DNA from: Taudactylus pleione
Taxonomy: Eukaryota; Chordata; Amphibia; Anura; Myobatrachidae
Direction of reading: 5' to 3'
NCBI GenBank assembly: GCA_031769625.1
Contig: JAUIMM010000484.1
Coordinates: 6,069,501 to 6,133,500, forward strand
Length of the DNA stretch: 64,000 nucleotides
Each line of letters starts with the position of its first letter. Within the stretch, counting starts at the first letter, position 1. Under the pieces are notes generated by a model. It saw only the letters and a program-made list of their open reading frames with translations. It ran no database searches and was not told the origin of the DNA. Below are positions 35,640 to 46,153 of this stretch, one piece after another. A program made the position numbers and the translations under genes.

Positions 35640-36432
35640 CAAAGTGCACATGCAGTAATGTCACTAGATCTCTGATTAAATGACCCTGCCCCTTGAACTT
35701 GTGCCTGGCAACAGGATTAGTATGTTGACTTTGGTCTAGTCAAGGTAATAATAACATTATCTGAGGCTAACTGCTTTGTCCTATGGCCTTGTAAATAGAT
35801 GAATGTCATGCATACTCAAGTTGTGTATGTTATTATTCAGCAGACAGTAATTCTAGTTAATGTCTAAGCTCACAAATAAGCACTAATACATCTCTGTATG
35901 CATATATAAAACCTGCGCACCTGCATGTTGCCGACTGAGTAGACACCAGTGTTTTATCAGCTGTTAAATTAACAATAAGCGGTATTCTACACCTGCTTCT
36001 CAGCTAATGAGCAGCCAGAACAGCTGGGGATGAATCTCCCTTTTCCCAGCAACAATATGTTGTTGACAGCTAGTATCCTGTATTTTCATAGCAGCGCTAT
36101 GTTTCAAACAGAGCTGCACTGAGGCCAAATAAGCTCATATGTGGTATGGATTTGATAAAATGTATTTACAATTGTATGAATTTGCCTATATTACATAGGA
36201 ACACATATCATCCAGCTTGTATCTGGTAATTTTTAGTTGATTTTCTTTGTGTTTTTTTCCGTAGATTTAGCTATTAGCATATCAACTACAAAAACATGGG
36301 CACACACTGCACACACACAAACACACACACGCACACACTGCACACACATACACACTGCATGCACACACAAAAAAAAGGAGTTGATACACAAGTTTATTTA
36401 AGCATACATATTTACCTCAAAACCGTTAGATA
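35640..36432. other. Unassigned sequence with a (CA)n-rich patch
   Basis: No gene recognised. A CACACA-rich microsatellite with TGCA interruptions occupies 36300-36376. The His/Thr-rich frame through it is an artefact. Confidence 0.5.
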
Positions 36433-36841
36433 TAGAGATGTGCAGGTCTGGTTCTTTGAGAACCGACAACAAACGAAGTTAGGGGTCCCAATTCAAACCG
36501 AGTCCAAGTTCGTAAACACTTTGGGGGAAACGAGTACTGTTTCGGATCTTCCTGCGGTCCGGAACTCGGATTTAAAAACCGAACTCAAGTTTTGGATTAC
36601 ATGCTAGCAGGTCAAAATTACATAATTTTAGCAATTTGAGAGTGATTTTGCAAAACCAAAACCAAAATACGAAGATGAATCCAAAACACAGGGGTTGGTA
36701 CTAGGGGTGAGCGGGTTCGGATTTCTGATCCCCGATCCGAGGCCGATCCGACTCAGGCTCGACTTTTCCCGCCTGACTCGGATCTGAAATCGAGGCAAAA
36801 CATCATCATCCCCCCTTCCGGGTCTCGCGGGTTTTGGTTTC

Positions 36842-36848
36842 TATATAA
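36842..36848 (+). promoter_or_regulatory. TATA box of hAT element 3
   Basis: TATATAA about 140 bp inside the 5' end, followed by GGTACCCGCGTCAGCGCCATT. The spacing matches elements 1 and 2. Confidence 0.65.
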
Positions 36849-36934
36849 GGTACCCGCGTCAGCGCCATTTTCTCACTCGGCTGTGGACAGTGAAGAGGGG
36901 GGTGGGAGTTAGGGCTGGCTGGGCTGTGTAGTGT

Positions 36935-37200
36935 AGTGCAGTGTAGGGTTGTGCTGTGCTGTTGTTGTCCATTGGGGCTGTGTCCACTCCTCCAAAGTCC
37001 ATAGGGGCTGGCTGTGTTGTGCTGTGCTGCTGTTGTCCATAAGGGCTGTGTCCACTCCTCCAAAGTGCATAGGGGCTGGCTGTGTTGTGCTGTGCTGCTG
37101 TTGTCCATAGGGCCTGTGTCCACTCCTCCAAAGTCCATAGGGGCTGGCTGTACTGTGTTGTGCAGTCAGTTGTCCATAGGGGCTGTGTCCACTCAAAAGT
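36935..37200 (+). repeat. Leader minisatellite of hAT element 3, about 66-bp unit
   Basis: About four units with TTGTCCATAGGGGCTGTGTC and CACTCCTCCAAAGT. The complement of CCCCTATGGACA also occurs in the leader repeat of element 1 (9295-9545), so the two are related. The long minus-strand frames here are repeat artefacts. Confidence 0.85.
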
Positions 37201-37269
37201 CCTGTGCAGTGTCCCAGTCCTAAAGGGGTGCTGTAGTGTTGTCCAGGGGGTGCTCTATCCATCAGGGGT

Positions 37270-38690
37270 GCTCCCCCAAGTGCAAAAAAAATAAATATTT
37301 TTTCTGTGTTTGTGAATTGTGTGCGCAGTAGCCGCACGTGCATCAACTAAGTAGTGAAAGCGTGCGCCTGTGTCATAAGTAAAGGGCCGGCTGGCTTGAA
37401 CGTTAAAGGGTGCTGTAACCCCCAAGGTGCACTCCAAGTCAAATAAAAAATTTTTTTTCTGTATTTGTGAATTGTGTGCACTGTGGCTGCATGTGCATCA
37501 ACAAAGGAGCAGCGCCAAGCGTGCGCCAGTGTCCCATAAGTAAAGGGCCGGCTGGCTTGTCTGTTAAAGGGTGCTGTAACCCCCAAAGGGCACTCCAAAC
37601 AAAATAAAAAAATATATTCTGTGTTTGTGAATTGTGGGGGTCATTCAGACCCGCTCGCGAGCGCAGGACGCTCGCAAGTGGGTCGATGTTCCCCCAATGC
37701 GCATGCACACGACGGAGGGAGCTCCATCGTGCGCATGCGCGTGACCCGAATAACGACGGCCAAGCCGTCATTATGGGTCTCGCACTAAAGGGGGCGTGCT
37801 GTCGATGGTGACTGACAGCATGCCCCCTTTAGTGGGCATGCCGGGGGTGTGGTTGCCAGACAGAGGCGTTCCCATGGGAACGCCTACCGTCTGAGTCTGG
37901 CCCCACTGACATCACTAGTGATGTCAGTGGGAGTGATTTTGACTCTGATAGAGCCAAAATCACTCCAGGGCTTGCAGCAACGATACCCTACCACAAGGGT
38001 CTCGTCGCAAGCCCGATGGTCACGATGGTCTTGACCATCGCGACCATCTTTTTGGCCACTCGCATATGCTGTAGGTGGTCACCCACAGCTATGCGAGCGG
38101 CCAGGAGGCCGCTCCATTTTAAGGTAGGAGGGCACTGATTCAGAGTGAGCGCTCTGGTCAGAGCGTCCGACTCTGAATCAGGCCCAGTGTGCACTGTGGC
38201 TGCACGTGCATCAACAAAGGAGCAGCGCCAAGCGTGCACCTGTGTCCCATAGGTAAAGGGCCGGCTGGCTTGACCATTAAAGGGTGCTGTAACCCCCAAA
38301 GGGCACTCCAAAAAAAATTAAAAAAAATATTTTTTTGTGTTTGTGAATTGTGTGCGCAGTAGCCTCACGTGCATCAACAAAGTAGCGCCAAGTGCGCGCC
38401 TGTGTCATAGGTAAAGGACCGGCTGGCTAGTCCATTAAAGGGTGCTGTAACCCCCAAAGGGCACTCCAAACAAAATGAAAAAATATTTTCTGTGTTTGTG
38501 AATTGTGTGCACTGTGGCTGCACGTGCATCATCAAAGGAGCAGCGCCAAGCATGCGCCTGTGTCCCATAAATAAAGGGCCGGCTGGCTCATTTCTTAAAG
38601 GGTGGTGTAACCCACAAAGTGCACTAGTCTCCAACAAAAATAAAAAATTATTTTCTGTGTTTGTGTGCGCCTTAGCCGCATGTATATATC
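37270..38690 (+). repeat. Leader array A of hAT element 3, about six units of 155-165 bp
   Basis: The marker CTGTGTTTGTGAATTG or a variant recurs at 37304, 37459, 37619, 38336, 38490 and 38655. After subtracting the MITE in the third unit, the spacings are 155, 160, 163, 154 and 165 bp. Each unit also carries GCCGCACGTGCATCAAC, GGGCCGGCTGGCTTG and AGGGTGCTGTAACCCCCAAA. Confidence 0.92.
37637..38186. mobile_element. Harbinger-like MITE, 550 bp, inside array A
   Basis: Left end GGGGTCATTCAGACC and inward-read right end TGGGCCTGATTCAGAG. GTG is duplicated at 37634-37636 and 38187-38189. The uninterrupted neighbouring units give the empty site GAATTGTGTGCACTG, which confirms the 3-bp duplication directly. 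Confidence 0.93.
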
Positions 38691-38703
38691 AATATAACAT
38701 AAA

Positions 38704-39040
38704 TGGAGGACCATACTTTCTCTGATAAAAATAAAATAGGGAAAGATCAAGAACCACTTCCTCCTAGTGCTGTTGCTGCTGCTGGGAGTTGTTCATCATC
38801 CCAGAGAGGAAGTAGGAACACCACTACCTTTACTAAACAATTGACCCTCCAAAAGCCCTTAGCAACGAGGATGAAGTATGACAGCAGTCATCCTGAAGCA
38901 AAACATATAACTGAGGCCTTGACTGCTAAGTTGGTGTTAGACGTGCGTCCGATATCCGCCATTAGTGCAGTGGGATTTAGACAATTGATGGAGGTAGTGT
39001 GTCCATGGTTCCAAATCCCGTCTAGATTCCACCTGTATCC
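38704..39040 (+). pseudogene. hAT transposase fragment of element 3, start joined to middle
   Basis: An ATG-initiated frame of about 110 codons. The first residues (MED, then KDQEP) resemble the starts of elements 1 and 2. It then jumps to the Ser-rich and HPEAKHITEALTAKL region matching 16700-16990 of element 2, so the BED finger is deleted. It ends at CTAGATTCCAC where array B begins. Confidence 0.85.
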
Positions 39041-39505
39041 TCAAAGCAGCAGCGACAAGCGTGCGTCTGTCTGTTAAAGGGTGGTGTAATCCTCAAAGTG
39101 CGCTCCACAAACAATAAAAAAATTCTTTTTTGTTCTGTCTTTGTGAATTGTGTGAGCTGTAGCCGCACCTGCATCCTCAAAGCAGCAGCGACAAGCGTGT
39201 GTCTGTCTGTTAAAGGGTGGTGTAACCCTCAAAGTGCGCTCCACAAACAATAAAAAAATGATTCTTTTTTTTTCTGTCTTTGTGAATTGTGTGCACTGTA
39301 GCTGCATGTGTATCAACAAAGGAGCAGCGCCAAACGTGCGCCTGTGTCCCATAAGTCTGTTAAAGGGTGGTGTAACCCCCAAAGTGCTCCAAAAAATAAA
39401 AAACAATTTTTTTTCTGTGTTTGTGACTTGAGTGCGATATAGCCACATGTGCATCAACACAGTAGCAGCGCCAAGCGTGTGCCTGTGTCATAAGTCAAGG
39501 GCCGG
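39041..39505 (+). repeat. Array B replacing part of the transposase of element 3
   Basis: Three units of about 140 bp (markers at 39135, 39274, 39415), closely related to the leader unit: CTGTCTTTGTGAATTGTGTG, GCCGCACCTGCATCCTCAA, AAAGGGTGGTGTAACCC. It lies between two transposase fragments, replacing the core-encoding part. Confidence 0.9.
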
Positions 39506-39583
39506 TTTTGACATCTGGTCCGGACTGAAGGACGTGCCAACAATTTCTGACTACAGTCTACTGTCACTGGATATGATACTGTC
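39506..39583 (+). pseudogene. hAT transposase sliver of element 3
   Basis: About 78 bp starting TTTTGACATCTGG, matching 18124-18200 of element 2 (GACATCTGGTTGGGCCTG). It shows that the gap-filling arrays sit at separate points inside one original gene. Confidence 0.8.
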
Positions 39584-40034
39584 CTCAAAGCAGCAGCAAC
39601 AAGCGTGCGTCTGTCTGTTAAAGTGTGGTGTAACCCTCAAAGTGCGCTCCACAAACAATAAAAAAAATTCTTTTTTTTTCTGTCTTTGTGAATTGTATGG
39701 ACTGTAGCCGCACCTGCATCCTCAAAGCAGCAGCTACAAGCGTGCGTCTGTCTGTTAAAGGGTGGTGTAACCCCCACAGTGCGCTCCAACCAAAATAAAA
39801 TAATCTTCTTTTTTTCTGTTTGTGTGTGAAATGTATGCGCAGTAGCCGCACCTGCATCCTCAAAGCAGCAGCGACAAGTGTGCGTCTGTCTGTTAAAGGG
39901 TGGTGCAACCCTCAAAGTGCGCTCCACAAAAAATAAAAAATTATTTTTTTCTGTCTTTGTGAATTGTGTGGGCTGTAGCCGCACCTGCATCCTCAAAGTA
40001 GCAGCAACAAGCGTGCGTCTGTCTGTTAAAGGAT
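39584..40034 (+). repeat. Array C replacing a second part of the transposase of element 3
   Basis: Three units (markers at 39680, 39826, 39951; spacings 146 and 125 bp) of the same type as array B. The joins at both ends show a few bases of shared sequence with the transposase side. Confidence 0.9.
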
Positions 40035-40433
40035 TACATCGGTGACAGCATCCAAGTAGGCATGTCAGACAGTCGGTACATGTACTGGCAGGAAAAAGAG
40101 GCAATTTGGAGGCCCCTGTACAAACTGGCTCTATTTTACCTGAGCTGCCCCCCTTCCAGTGTGTACTCCGAAAGAGTGTTTAGTGCAGCCGGGAACCTTG
40201 TCAGCGAAAGGCGTAGGAGGTTGCTTCCACAATACGTGGAGAAGATGATGTTCATAAAAATTAATTATCAACTCTTCCAGGGAGATCAGCCTCCATAACG
40301 TACAGAGGGACCTGTGGTGGTGGATTCCAGTGGGGACGAATTAATACTCTGTGAGGATGAGGATGTACACAACACTGAAGAGGGTGAGGAATTGGTGAAT
40401 GAGGAGGATGAGGATGACATCTTGCCTCCGTAG
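40035..40433 (+). pseudogene. C-terminal dimerisation domain of hAT transposase, element 3
   Basis: Encodes the hAT C-terminal domain (YWQEKEAIWRPLYKLALFYL, PPSSVYSERVFSAAGNLVSE, LLPQYVEKMMF), then an acidic Glu/Asp tail ending at 40433. One in-frame stop (40296-40298) interrupts it. In active hATs this domain mediates dimerisation and completes the catalytic fold. Here it lacks an upstream core. Confidence 0.9.
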
Positions 40434-41086
40434 AGCCAGTTTGTGGAGGGACAGATTAATTGCCAGCTTGTTTTGTGGGGGCCCATACGAACCAATCATT
40501 TCAGCCACAGTCGTGTGGCAGACCCTGGCACTGAAAAGATTGGTTTGTTAAAGTGTGCATGTCCAGTTATACAACATAAGAGGGTGGGTGGGAGGCCCCA
40601 AGGACAATTCCATCTTGCACCTCTTTTTTTTCTTTGCATTATGTACTGTTTGTGGCCTAGTTTTTCAAACTGCCATCCTGTCTGCCACTGCAGTGTCACT
40701 CCTAGATGGGCCACGTGTTTGTGCTGCCCACTCGTGTCGCTTAGCAGTCATCCAGCTACCTTGGTGCAACCTTTTGGACATAAAAACACTATTGTGAAGT
40801 GTGAGGTGTTCAGAATAGACTGGAAATGAGTGGAAATTAAGGTTATTGAGGTTAATAATAGCATAGGAGTAGAAAAACCCACAAATTATGTGATTTTAGC
40901 TGTTTTTATGCTTTTTAAAAAAAAAAATACAGATCCAAAACACAAAACCCAGAACCCTAAACATGGAAGGGTGGTTTTGGCAAAACCAATCCAGATCCAA
41001 AACACTAAGAAAGATCCTGATCCAAAACCAAAACACGAAAAGTGGCCGATGCACACCCCTAGTTGGTACACATCTCTAGTTAGCTC

Positions 41087-41884
41087 CATTTAAGAATGAG
41101 TCATATCCCTTTAGCACTCTCTACAGGGGTTATGACATCTGTTCTTTATATACTGTAGAAGAGGTCCGCTTACCACTTTTTGTGACTGTGCCACTAACGT
41201 CATCAATAGATGGTGCAAGTTGTACAGTTACCATTTCCCAACAAAGGGGACTTAGGCTTTGCTGTGTCCCCTCTGGGTTGCAGTACTATGTGCATGGCGA
41301 CACGCATGTCCATCAGTAATCAGACCATCATAAGTCAGCAAAGAGAGGATAAAGCTGAGCAGGGGGACACCGTGCGACCTCTCCAGACAGGTAACTTATA
41401 GTAAATACTGGTGGCATATTCATATATATCACTTACTAAAGGTATCATTCTTAAATAGAACTCATTATCTCCAAAAGAAAGAAAAAACACAACTTTCATT
41501 ATTTAGCACACAGCTAACTAATGCTTTCTTATATCTCCTTCTCTGTTGTAATACAAATCTGTGATAGTAAAAAAAAATGGTGTCAATAGATGTCTTTTCA
41601 TAGCTGGCTATTTCTGCATATCTTCCCACCCACATGTTCACTGTCTGCTTACCTGGAGCAACCTAATATTTCAGGGCATTAAGACCACTTTGTTATATAA
41701 TTCAAATTATAATTGTGCTATAACTGTCTGTTTGAAAATATAGATGGCTAAACAAATTAAGTAGAATTCTCTGTCACCCCTTTTGTAACATATATAAGGC
41801 AAGAGCTTTTGGATTACTTGTACATACAGTAAATAGGAGTTCAGGATTTCCTTTTTAAAAAAATAAGAAATGGGGTCCTTTTCT
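41087..41884. other. Unassigned sequence
   Basis: I see no gene or named element. A short frame at 41210-41401 has no motif. Confidence 0.4.
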
Positions 41885-42390
41885 GGTATGCAGTCGGGAT
41901 GCCAACGGTCTAAATGCCGACCGTCAGCATCCCGACTGTCTAATCCTGGCAAGGGTCTAATGACAGGCATCGAAATCCTGATGCCAGTCATTTTACCTAA
42001 GCCGGGAGCCCGACGCTTGGCACCCCGATCGAAGGTAAGCCAGGCGTGAACAGCCACGGGGGGGAGGGTTAGGTTAGGGGCTCCCAGGGGGACTTGGGGG
42101 TAGGTACTCCCATGGGAGGGTTAGGGTTAGGCTAAGGGAAGGGGGGTTAGGGTTATGCACCCCCTGGGATACTTAGGTTTAGGCTGCGGGGAAGGGGGGG
42201 TAGGTTTAGGCACTTACAGGGGGGTTAGGGTTAGGCACTTGGGGGAAAGGTTAGGGTTAGGCACCCCTAAGGGAGGGTTAGTGTTAGGGGTGGGGGATTA
42301 GGTTAGTAAATACTAGAATACTTACCTGTCGGGATTAGAACTGCTAGTCTTCCATGCGCCCGGCGGTATTTCATACCGATCCCCCTTTTC
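41885..42390. mobile_element. MITE with GGGTTAGG-rich interior
   Basis: Starts near GGTATGCAGTCGGGATGCC and ends near an inverse GGATCGGTATGAAATACCG. The interior has many GGGTTAGGGTTAGG words broken by GGGGG runs. Relatives lie at 44985-45345 and 60355-60850. Exact ends and target duplication were not fixed. Confidence 0.65.
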
Positions 42391-42550
42391 TGGGAAGTTT
42401 AAATGTCAATACTCAAGCGGAGATTCTGAAGGTTTTTAAGTAAATAGATTGCTTTCTTTATTGTCAACTGGACGTCTCCACCCAGACACACCCTTGATTT
42501 CTTTAACACTTACTAATTTATTTGCAGAGTGTGCTGGGTTAGGACACAGG

Positions 42551-42990
42551 GGGCCTGATTCAGAAACAGATACAATGCCGATATTTTTGCAACTTGAACA
42601 ATTGTTTGTTACTGCGCACATGCAGCGATTGTATTGTGATTGCTCTTGTACACAGGAACCACTCTCAAAGTGAGTGACATGTAATCAGCATTTGGGAGTG
42701 GTAATGGTGAGGGGTTAGAAAAATGCAGGTGTGTCTGACCATTGAAATACTGTTTCATGGGCATGCACAAATTAGCCAATGTGATCTCCTTTGGAGTATG
42801 AGACCTCTCTGCATGTCAGGAGAGCTGCAGTACTTGTGGCTGGTCAGACTTGACTTACATGCTGCGTTACTGCCTGATGTGCATCGATAGTACCAATGTT
42901 TACGCTGTTGCACATCATTGGATGGATATGACAAGGCAGCAGTGGGCATCTCTATGCTCAGCTATGCTTTTGAAGGCATTAGCATATGTT
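42551..42990. mobile_element. Harbinger-like MITE, left part only
   Basis: The left terminus GGGCCTGATTCAGAAAC is clear. The interior (GCGCACATGCAGCG; CAGGTGTGTCTGACCATT) resembles the interior of the outer MITE near 34440-34570. I could not find the right end. Confidence 0.55.
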
Positions 42991-43388
42991 AAAAACTGCG
43001 ATCCGTGATAGTAGGAGACCTAGTCTAGTCACTCCCCTAGTCACCCGAACCCCTCGGCTCACCGTCCTCCACAGAGGAATTCTTGCACTGGATCGTGACA
43101 ATTGATATCTCACCTGTAATAAGAGACAAAGGAGGTTATACAAGGAGACAAAGGAGGTTATACAAAACAACATAATGAATATATGAACATTCACATATGT
43201 TCCAGTCTGCATTCCTGCTAAAACACTAAAGTTATGAGAAATCAAACTTTCGATCAACATGTCAACAACACTGTTTTCACTGGATACATGACACACTAAC
43301 TGAGGTGTTCTCTAACAGCTTCCTGACATAGTAGTGTTTGATAGCAATGCTGACAGTTTTCTCTGGACTAAAGATATCTAATTTGCAC
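42991..43388. other. Unassigned sequence
   Basis: A 19-bp direct duplication (AGACAAAGGAGGTTATACA at about 43125-43160) is the only visible feature. Confidence 0.4.
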
Positions 43389-44775
43389 TTACTGTAGTCC
43401 AAATAGTAGGTAAGGCAACTTCAAGTATTTCTTGAAATTGGACACACAGCTTTTGATGCCTTCACGCCTTTTGTTTTGAGGACTTATAACAGATTTCCTC
43501 TCTTGGCAGTTATTACTTGGTTTTGGATCATGGGCAATCAGAGGTTCACATCTAACAAGTCCAGCAAACTCTGCACTGTACTTTTTGGGAGGTTTCCCTT
43601 TGTTGCTACTTGTGGAATTCCTGTTCCTCAATCGATTATCTGTATTTAACATCTCTGACACACTTTCAGCTGCAGGCATGTCTAGCATCACAAGTCTTTT
43701 CGGCTGTAGAGTACTTTGTTTTTGGCTGAAGTAGTCTCATGAAACACAACATCCCTTGACATTATAAGCTTTTTGTTATAAATGTCCCAGAATCTGTAAG
43801 CTTTGCTTAGTTTACAGTATTCTAGCATGATGCACATGATGGATTTAGTATTAAGCTTCTCTCTTCTCTTTGGTGAGCATATGTCCTACATCCAATACAC
43901 ATTAGTGACTGATACTTGGGGCAAAATGTAATAGGGAGAGAGTTTAAAAAATGTGAGAATTTAGCAGTACATTCTCACACTTTTTAAACTTGGCCAATGT
44001 AATGAGTCCAAGAACATGCAAACTCGCATGTTTTTAGATTCAAAAACTGTCATGATTTAAACTCTCACCCAGATGTTTTCCCATTTTGAAGGTAAAACTC
44101 AACCAATGTAAGAGTTTACTGCTAAACTCTTACATTTTCTAAACTCTGACCTTATAATATTTGACCATTGGTCTTTTACCTGTCCATGCTCCAATGGTGT
44201 CTTGTCTTTGCCACTGTAGGTGTTCGATTTTTGAAGTAAACAGCCATTTGCACTGCTTCTCCACAAATTCTTTTGCAAAGACCAGCAACCTTTAGTATAG
44301 CTCTAGTTCTTCAATTATGGTTCTACTCTATTTGCTCTTTCACTCATGCCATTTTGTTGTGGTGAAAAAGCAATAGTTATCTGATACTGTATGCCATTCC
44401 TTTTAAGATACTGTAGTTGGCTAGATCTTTGATCTCATATTCTCTGAATTTGTAAAACCTAATTAATTTCCTTTCAGACCTGTTTGACTCTCTCTGACAT
44501 TTTTATACTCTTTGAACTTGCTGTTACTTCAATTTTGTTTCTCAGAAAATAAACATGTGTCAACCTAGTAGCATGATCGGTGAGTGTAATTGAAATAATA
44601 TTTCCCATTCATGGATTCTAGCTCCATTGGTGCAGATACATCAGTATGTACTAATTCCAATTCCACTGTTACTCTGGATACAGATTTGGGAAAGGTGCAA
44701 TGTGTTTGCTTGCTTTCACATGATATTCTTTCAGGATTGCTCACCAACATCCCAGTCACCATGCTATTTTAAAGC
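43389..44775 (-). pseudogene. Copia (Ty1-type) polyprotein relic: integrase region
   Basis: Minus-strand translation gives, in order: a GAG-pre-integrase-like stretch (CESKQTHCTFPKS); the first catalytic Asp of integrase in LELVHTDVSAPMELES; a patch FSPQQNGMSERANR matching the Copia integrase PQQNGVxERxNR signature; KNRTPTVAKDKTPLEHG; and the post-integrase block LEYCKLSKAYRFWDI...LIMSRDVVFHE. Stops and frameshifts break it, and a MITE (43918-44166) interrupts it. No reverse transcriptase or LTR was seen. Copia elements are known in amphibians and fish but are sparse compared with other retroelements. Confidence 0.85.
43918..44166. mobile_element. Fold-back MITE inside the Copia relic
   Basis: GGGGCAAAATGTAATAG at the left and a worn inverse at the right. 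Internal arms contain GTGAGAATTTAGCAGTA and its complement. The Copia reading resumes on both sides. The 3-bp flank is unclear. Confidence 0.7.
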
Positions 44776-44797
44776 TTCTGTATATTATCGTACCCTA

Positions 44798-44967
44798 GGG
44801 AGGAAATTTACTAAAGTGAGAGTTTTTAGAAGTGGAGATTTTGCCCATAGCATCAGATTCTACTTAACATTTAACTAGCACCTTCTAGAAAATAATAGGT
44901 AGAATCTGATTGGTTGCTACGGGCAACATCTCCACATCTAAAAACTCTCACTTTAGTAAATTTACCC
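44798..44967. mobile_element. Fold-back MITE, about 170 bp
   Basis: Left end GGGAGGAAATTTACTAAAG and inward-read right end GGGTAAATTTACTAAAG. The flank is CTA (44795-44797 and 44968-44970), or TA if one base is assigned differently. The arms contain GTGAGAGTTTTTAGA and complement. The termini resemble the 2.6-kb element at 54643. Confidence 0.8.
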
Positions 44968-44984
44968 CTAGGTGTCCTAGTTGG

Positions 44985-45345
44985 GTTGGGTATGGAATCC
45001 TGGTGGTGAGAATGCGGTCTGTCAAAATACCTACAGTGGCATCCCAACAGGTAGAATCCTGACAGAAGTTGGTAAGTTGGTAACCCCTAGCCTTCTACTG
45101 AACCCTTACCCTCCTTTCCCGAAGCCTAACCCTAACCCACGCCTCCCACAGCCTAACTGTAACCCTCCCCCCCACAGCCTAGCCTTCCACTCCCACAGTC
45201 TAACCCTCCCCTCCTAGTGCCTAACCATAACCCTAATACTCACCATCGGGTTATCAGTGGTCAGGATTCTGGAGCCAGGATTCAGACAGCTGTATGTATT
45301 CTGGAACTCAGATTCAGATCTCTGGGATGTCGACTACATCCCATC
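44985..45345. mobile_element. MITE with CCCTAACCC-rich interior
   Basis: GTATGGAATCCTGGTGG and TGGCATCCCAACAGG at the left, TAACCCTAACCC tracts inside, and GTCAGGATTCTGG and GGATTCAGACAG at the right. It follows the layout of the MITE at 41885-42390. The ends are diverged. Confidence 0.55.
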
Positions 45346-45897
45346 CTAGTCTTCTGTGCCAGAGCTGCATTGACTAGCCAGATTCAGTAGCTACCATTGC
45401 ACAACATTCCACTGTGTCTAGGGTGTAGAGTCTTTGGAATCGGGTTTCATTTGCTCTCACAAATAAGAACACAGTAATAACATTGATTTTAAAATCGTAT
45501 TAACAGACACATCAATAGAAGAGGGCCCTGCTTGCAAGTCTACAATTTATAGGGAAATAAGAATTTGAAATGTGAGATTAACTGCTACATATTGCATATT
45601 GGTCCAGTCAGATTGCAAGAGCACTACATGCTTAGTCGGCTATGTGATCCAGCAGTCATTAAGCAATGCTGGTCTAGCTTCAGAGGGTTGTTTGTGTATG
45701 AAATAAGAACACAAATAAGTTTTGTGTGACCTATGTAGATATTTAAGTGGGTGGATAAGAAATTTGATACATTTGTCTAAAGTGATATGTTTTCAGGGAG
45801 TGCTTGAAGGCAACGCAAAACATAAGTGTGCAATGTTTGTGAAAGATTTGTATGTGTATTCTATATCAGGCCCATTGTATCAACATTACCACAAATA
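45346..45897. other. Unassigned sequence
   Basis: Nothing recognised. An 84-codon frame (45722-45976) runs into the Tc1 terminus and is chance. Confidence 0.4.
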
Positions 45898-45899
45898 TA

Positions 45900-46118
45900 C
45901 AGTCAGGTCCATAAATATTGGGACATTGACAGCATTTTCAGATTTTGGCCTCTATTCACCACCACAATGGTTTTGAAATGAAACAAACAAGATGTGCTGT
46001 AACTGCAGACTTTCAGATTTAATTTGAGGGTAATTACATCCAAATTGGGTGAACGGTGTACGAATTACAACGGTTTCTATATGCGCCTCCCACTTTTTAA
46101 GGGGCCAAAAGTAATGGG
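45900..46118. repeat. Left long terminal inverted repeat of the Tc1 element
   Basis: Runs from CAGTCAGGTCC to about AAAAGTAATGGGA and is inverted at 47325-47543. TIRs of about 200 bp are characteristic of the IR/DR branch of Tc1-like elements. Confidence 0.92.
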
Positions 46119-46153
46119 ACAAACTAAACAATCCTAAATCTAACTTTCACTTT

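Larger units (their letters stand above)
36702..41061 (+). mobile_element. hAT transposon, element 3 (BED-finger family), 4360 bp, rearranged
   Basis: Left end TAGGGGTGAGCGGGTTCGG and inward-read right end TAGGGGTGTGCATCGGCC. A perfect 8-bp duplication GTTGGTAC lies at 36694-36701 and 41062-41069. Most of the transposase is missing. Three tandem arrays of a 125-165-bp unit occupy the leader and two internal gaps, and a Harbinger-like MITE interrupts one unit. It must have been moved in trans. Confidence 0.95.
36433..41078. mobile_element. Older short hAT element, split by hAT element 3
   Basis: The left part 36433-36701 starts TAGAGATGTGCAGG. The remaining right part is only about 9-17 bp, ending ACATCTCTA at 41078. 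The flanks GTTAGATA (36425-36432) and GTTAGCTC (41079-41086) match at 6 of 8 bases. Without the insert it is a roughly 280-bp non-autonomous relative of the family that interrupted it. Confidence 0.8.

Noticed and set aside
36806..37346. Overlapping minus-strand frames in the leader of hAT element 3
   Set aside because: They translate a 66-bp minisatellite antisense to the transposase.
37270..40034. CRISPR-like appearance of regularly spaced repeats
   Set aside because: The unit is a continuous 125-165-bp tandem repeat without unique spacers, inside a eukaryotic hAT transposon.
39074..40104. Minus-strand frames up to 155 codons
   Set aside because: Antisense translations of arrays B and C. 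Peptides repeat the same unit and have no independent support.
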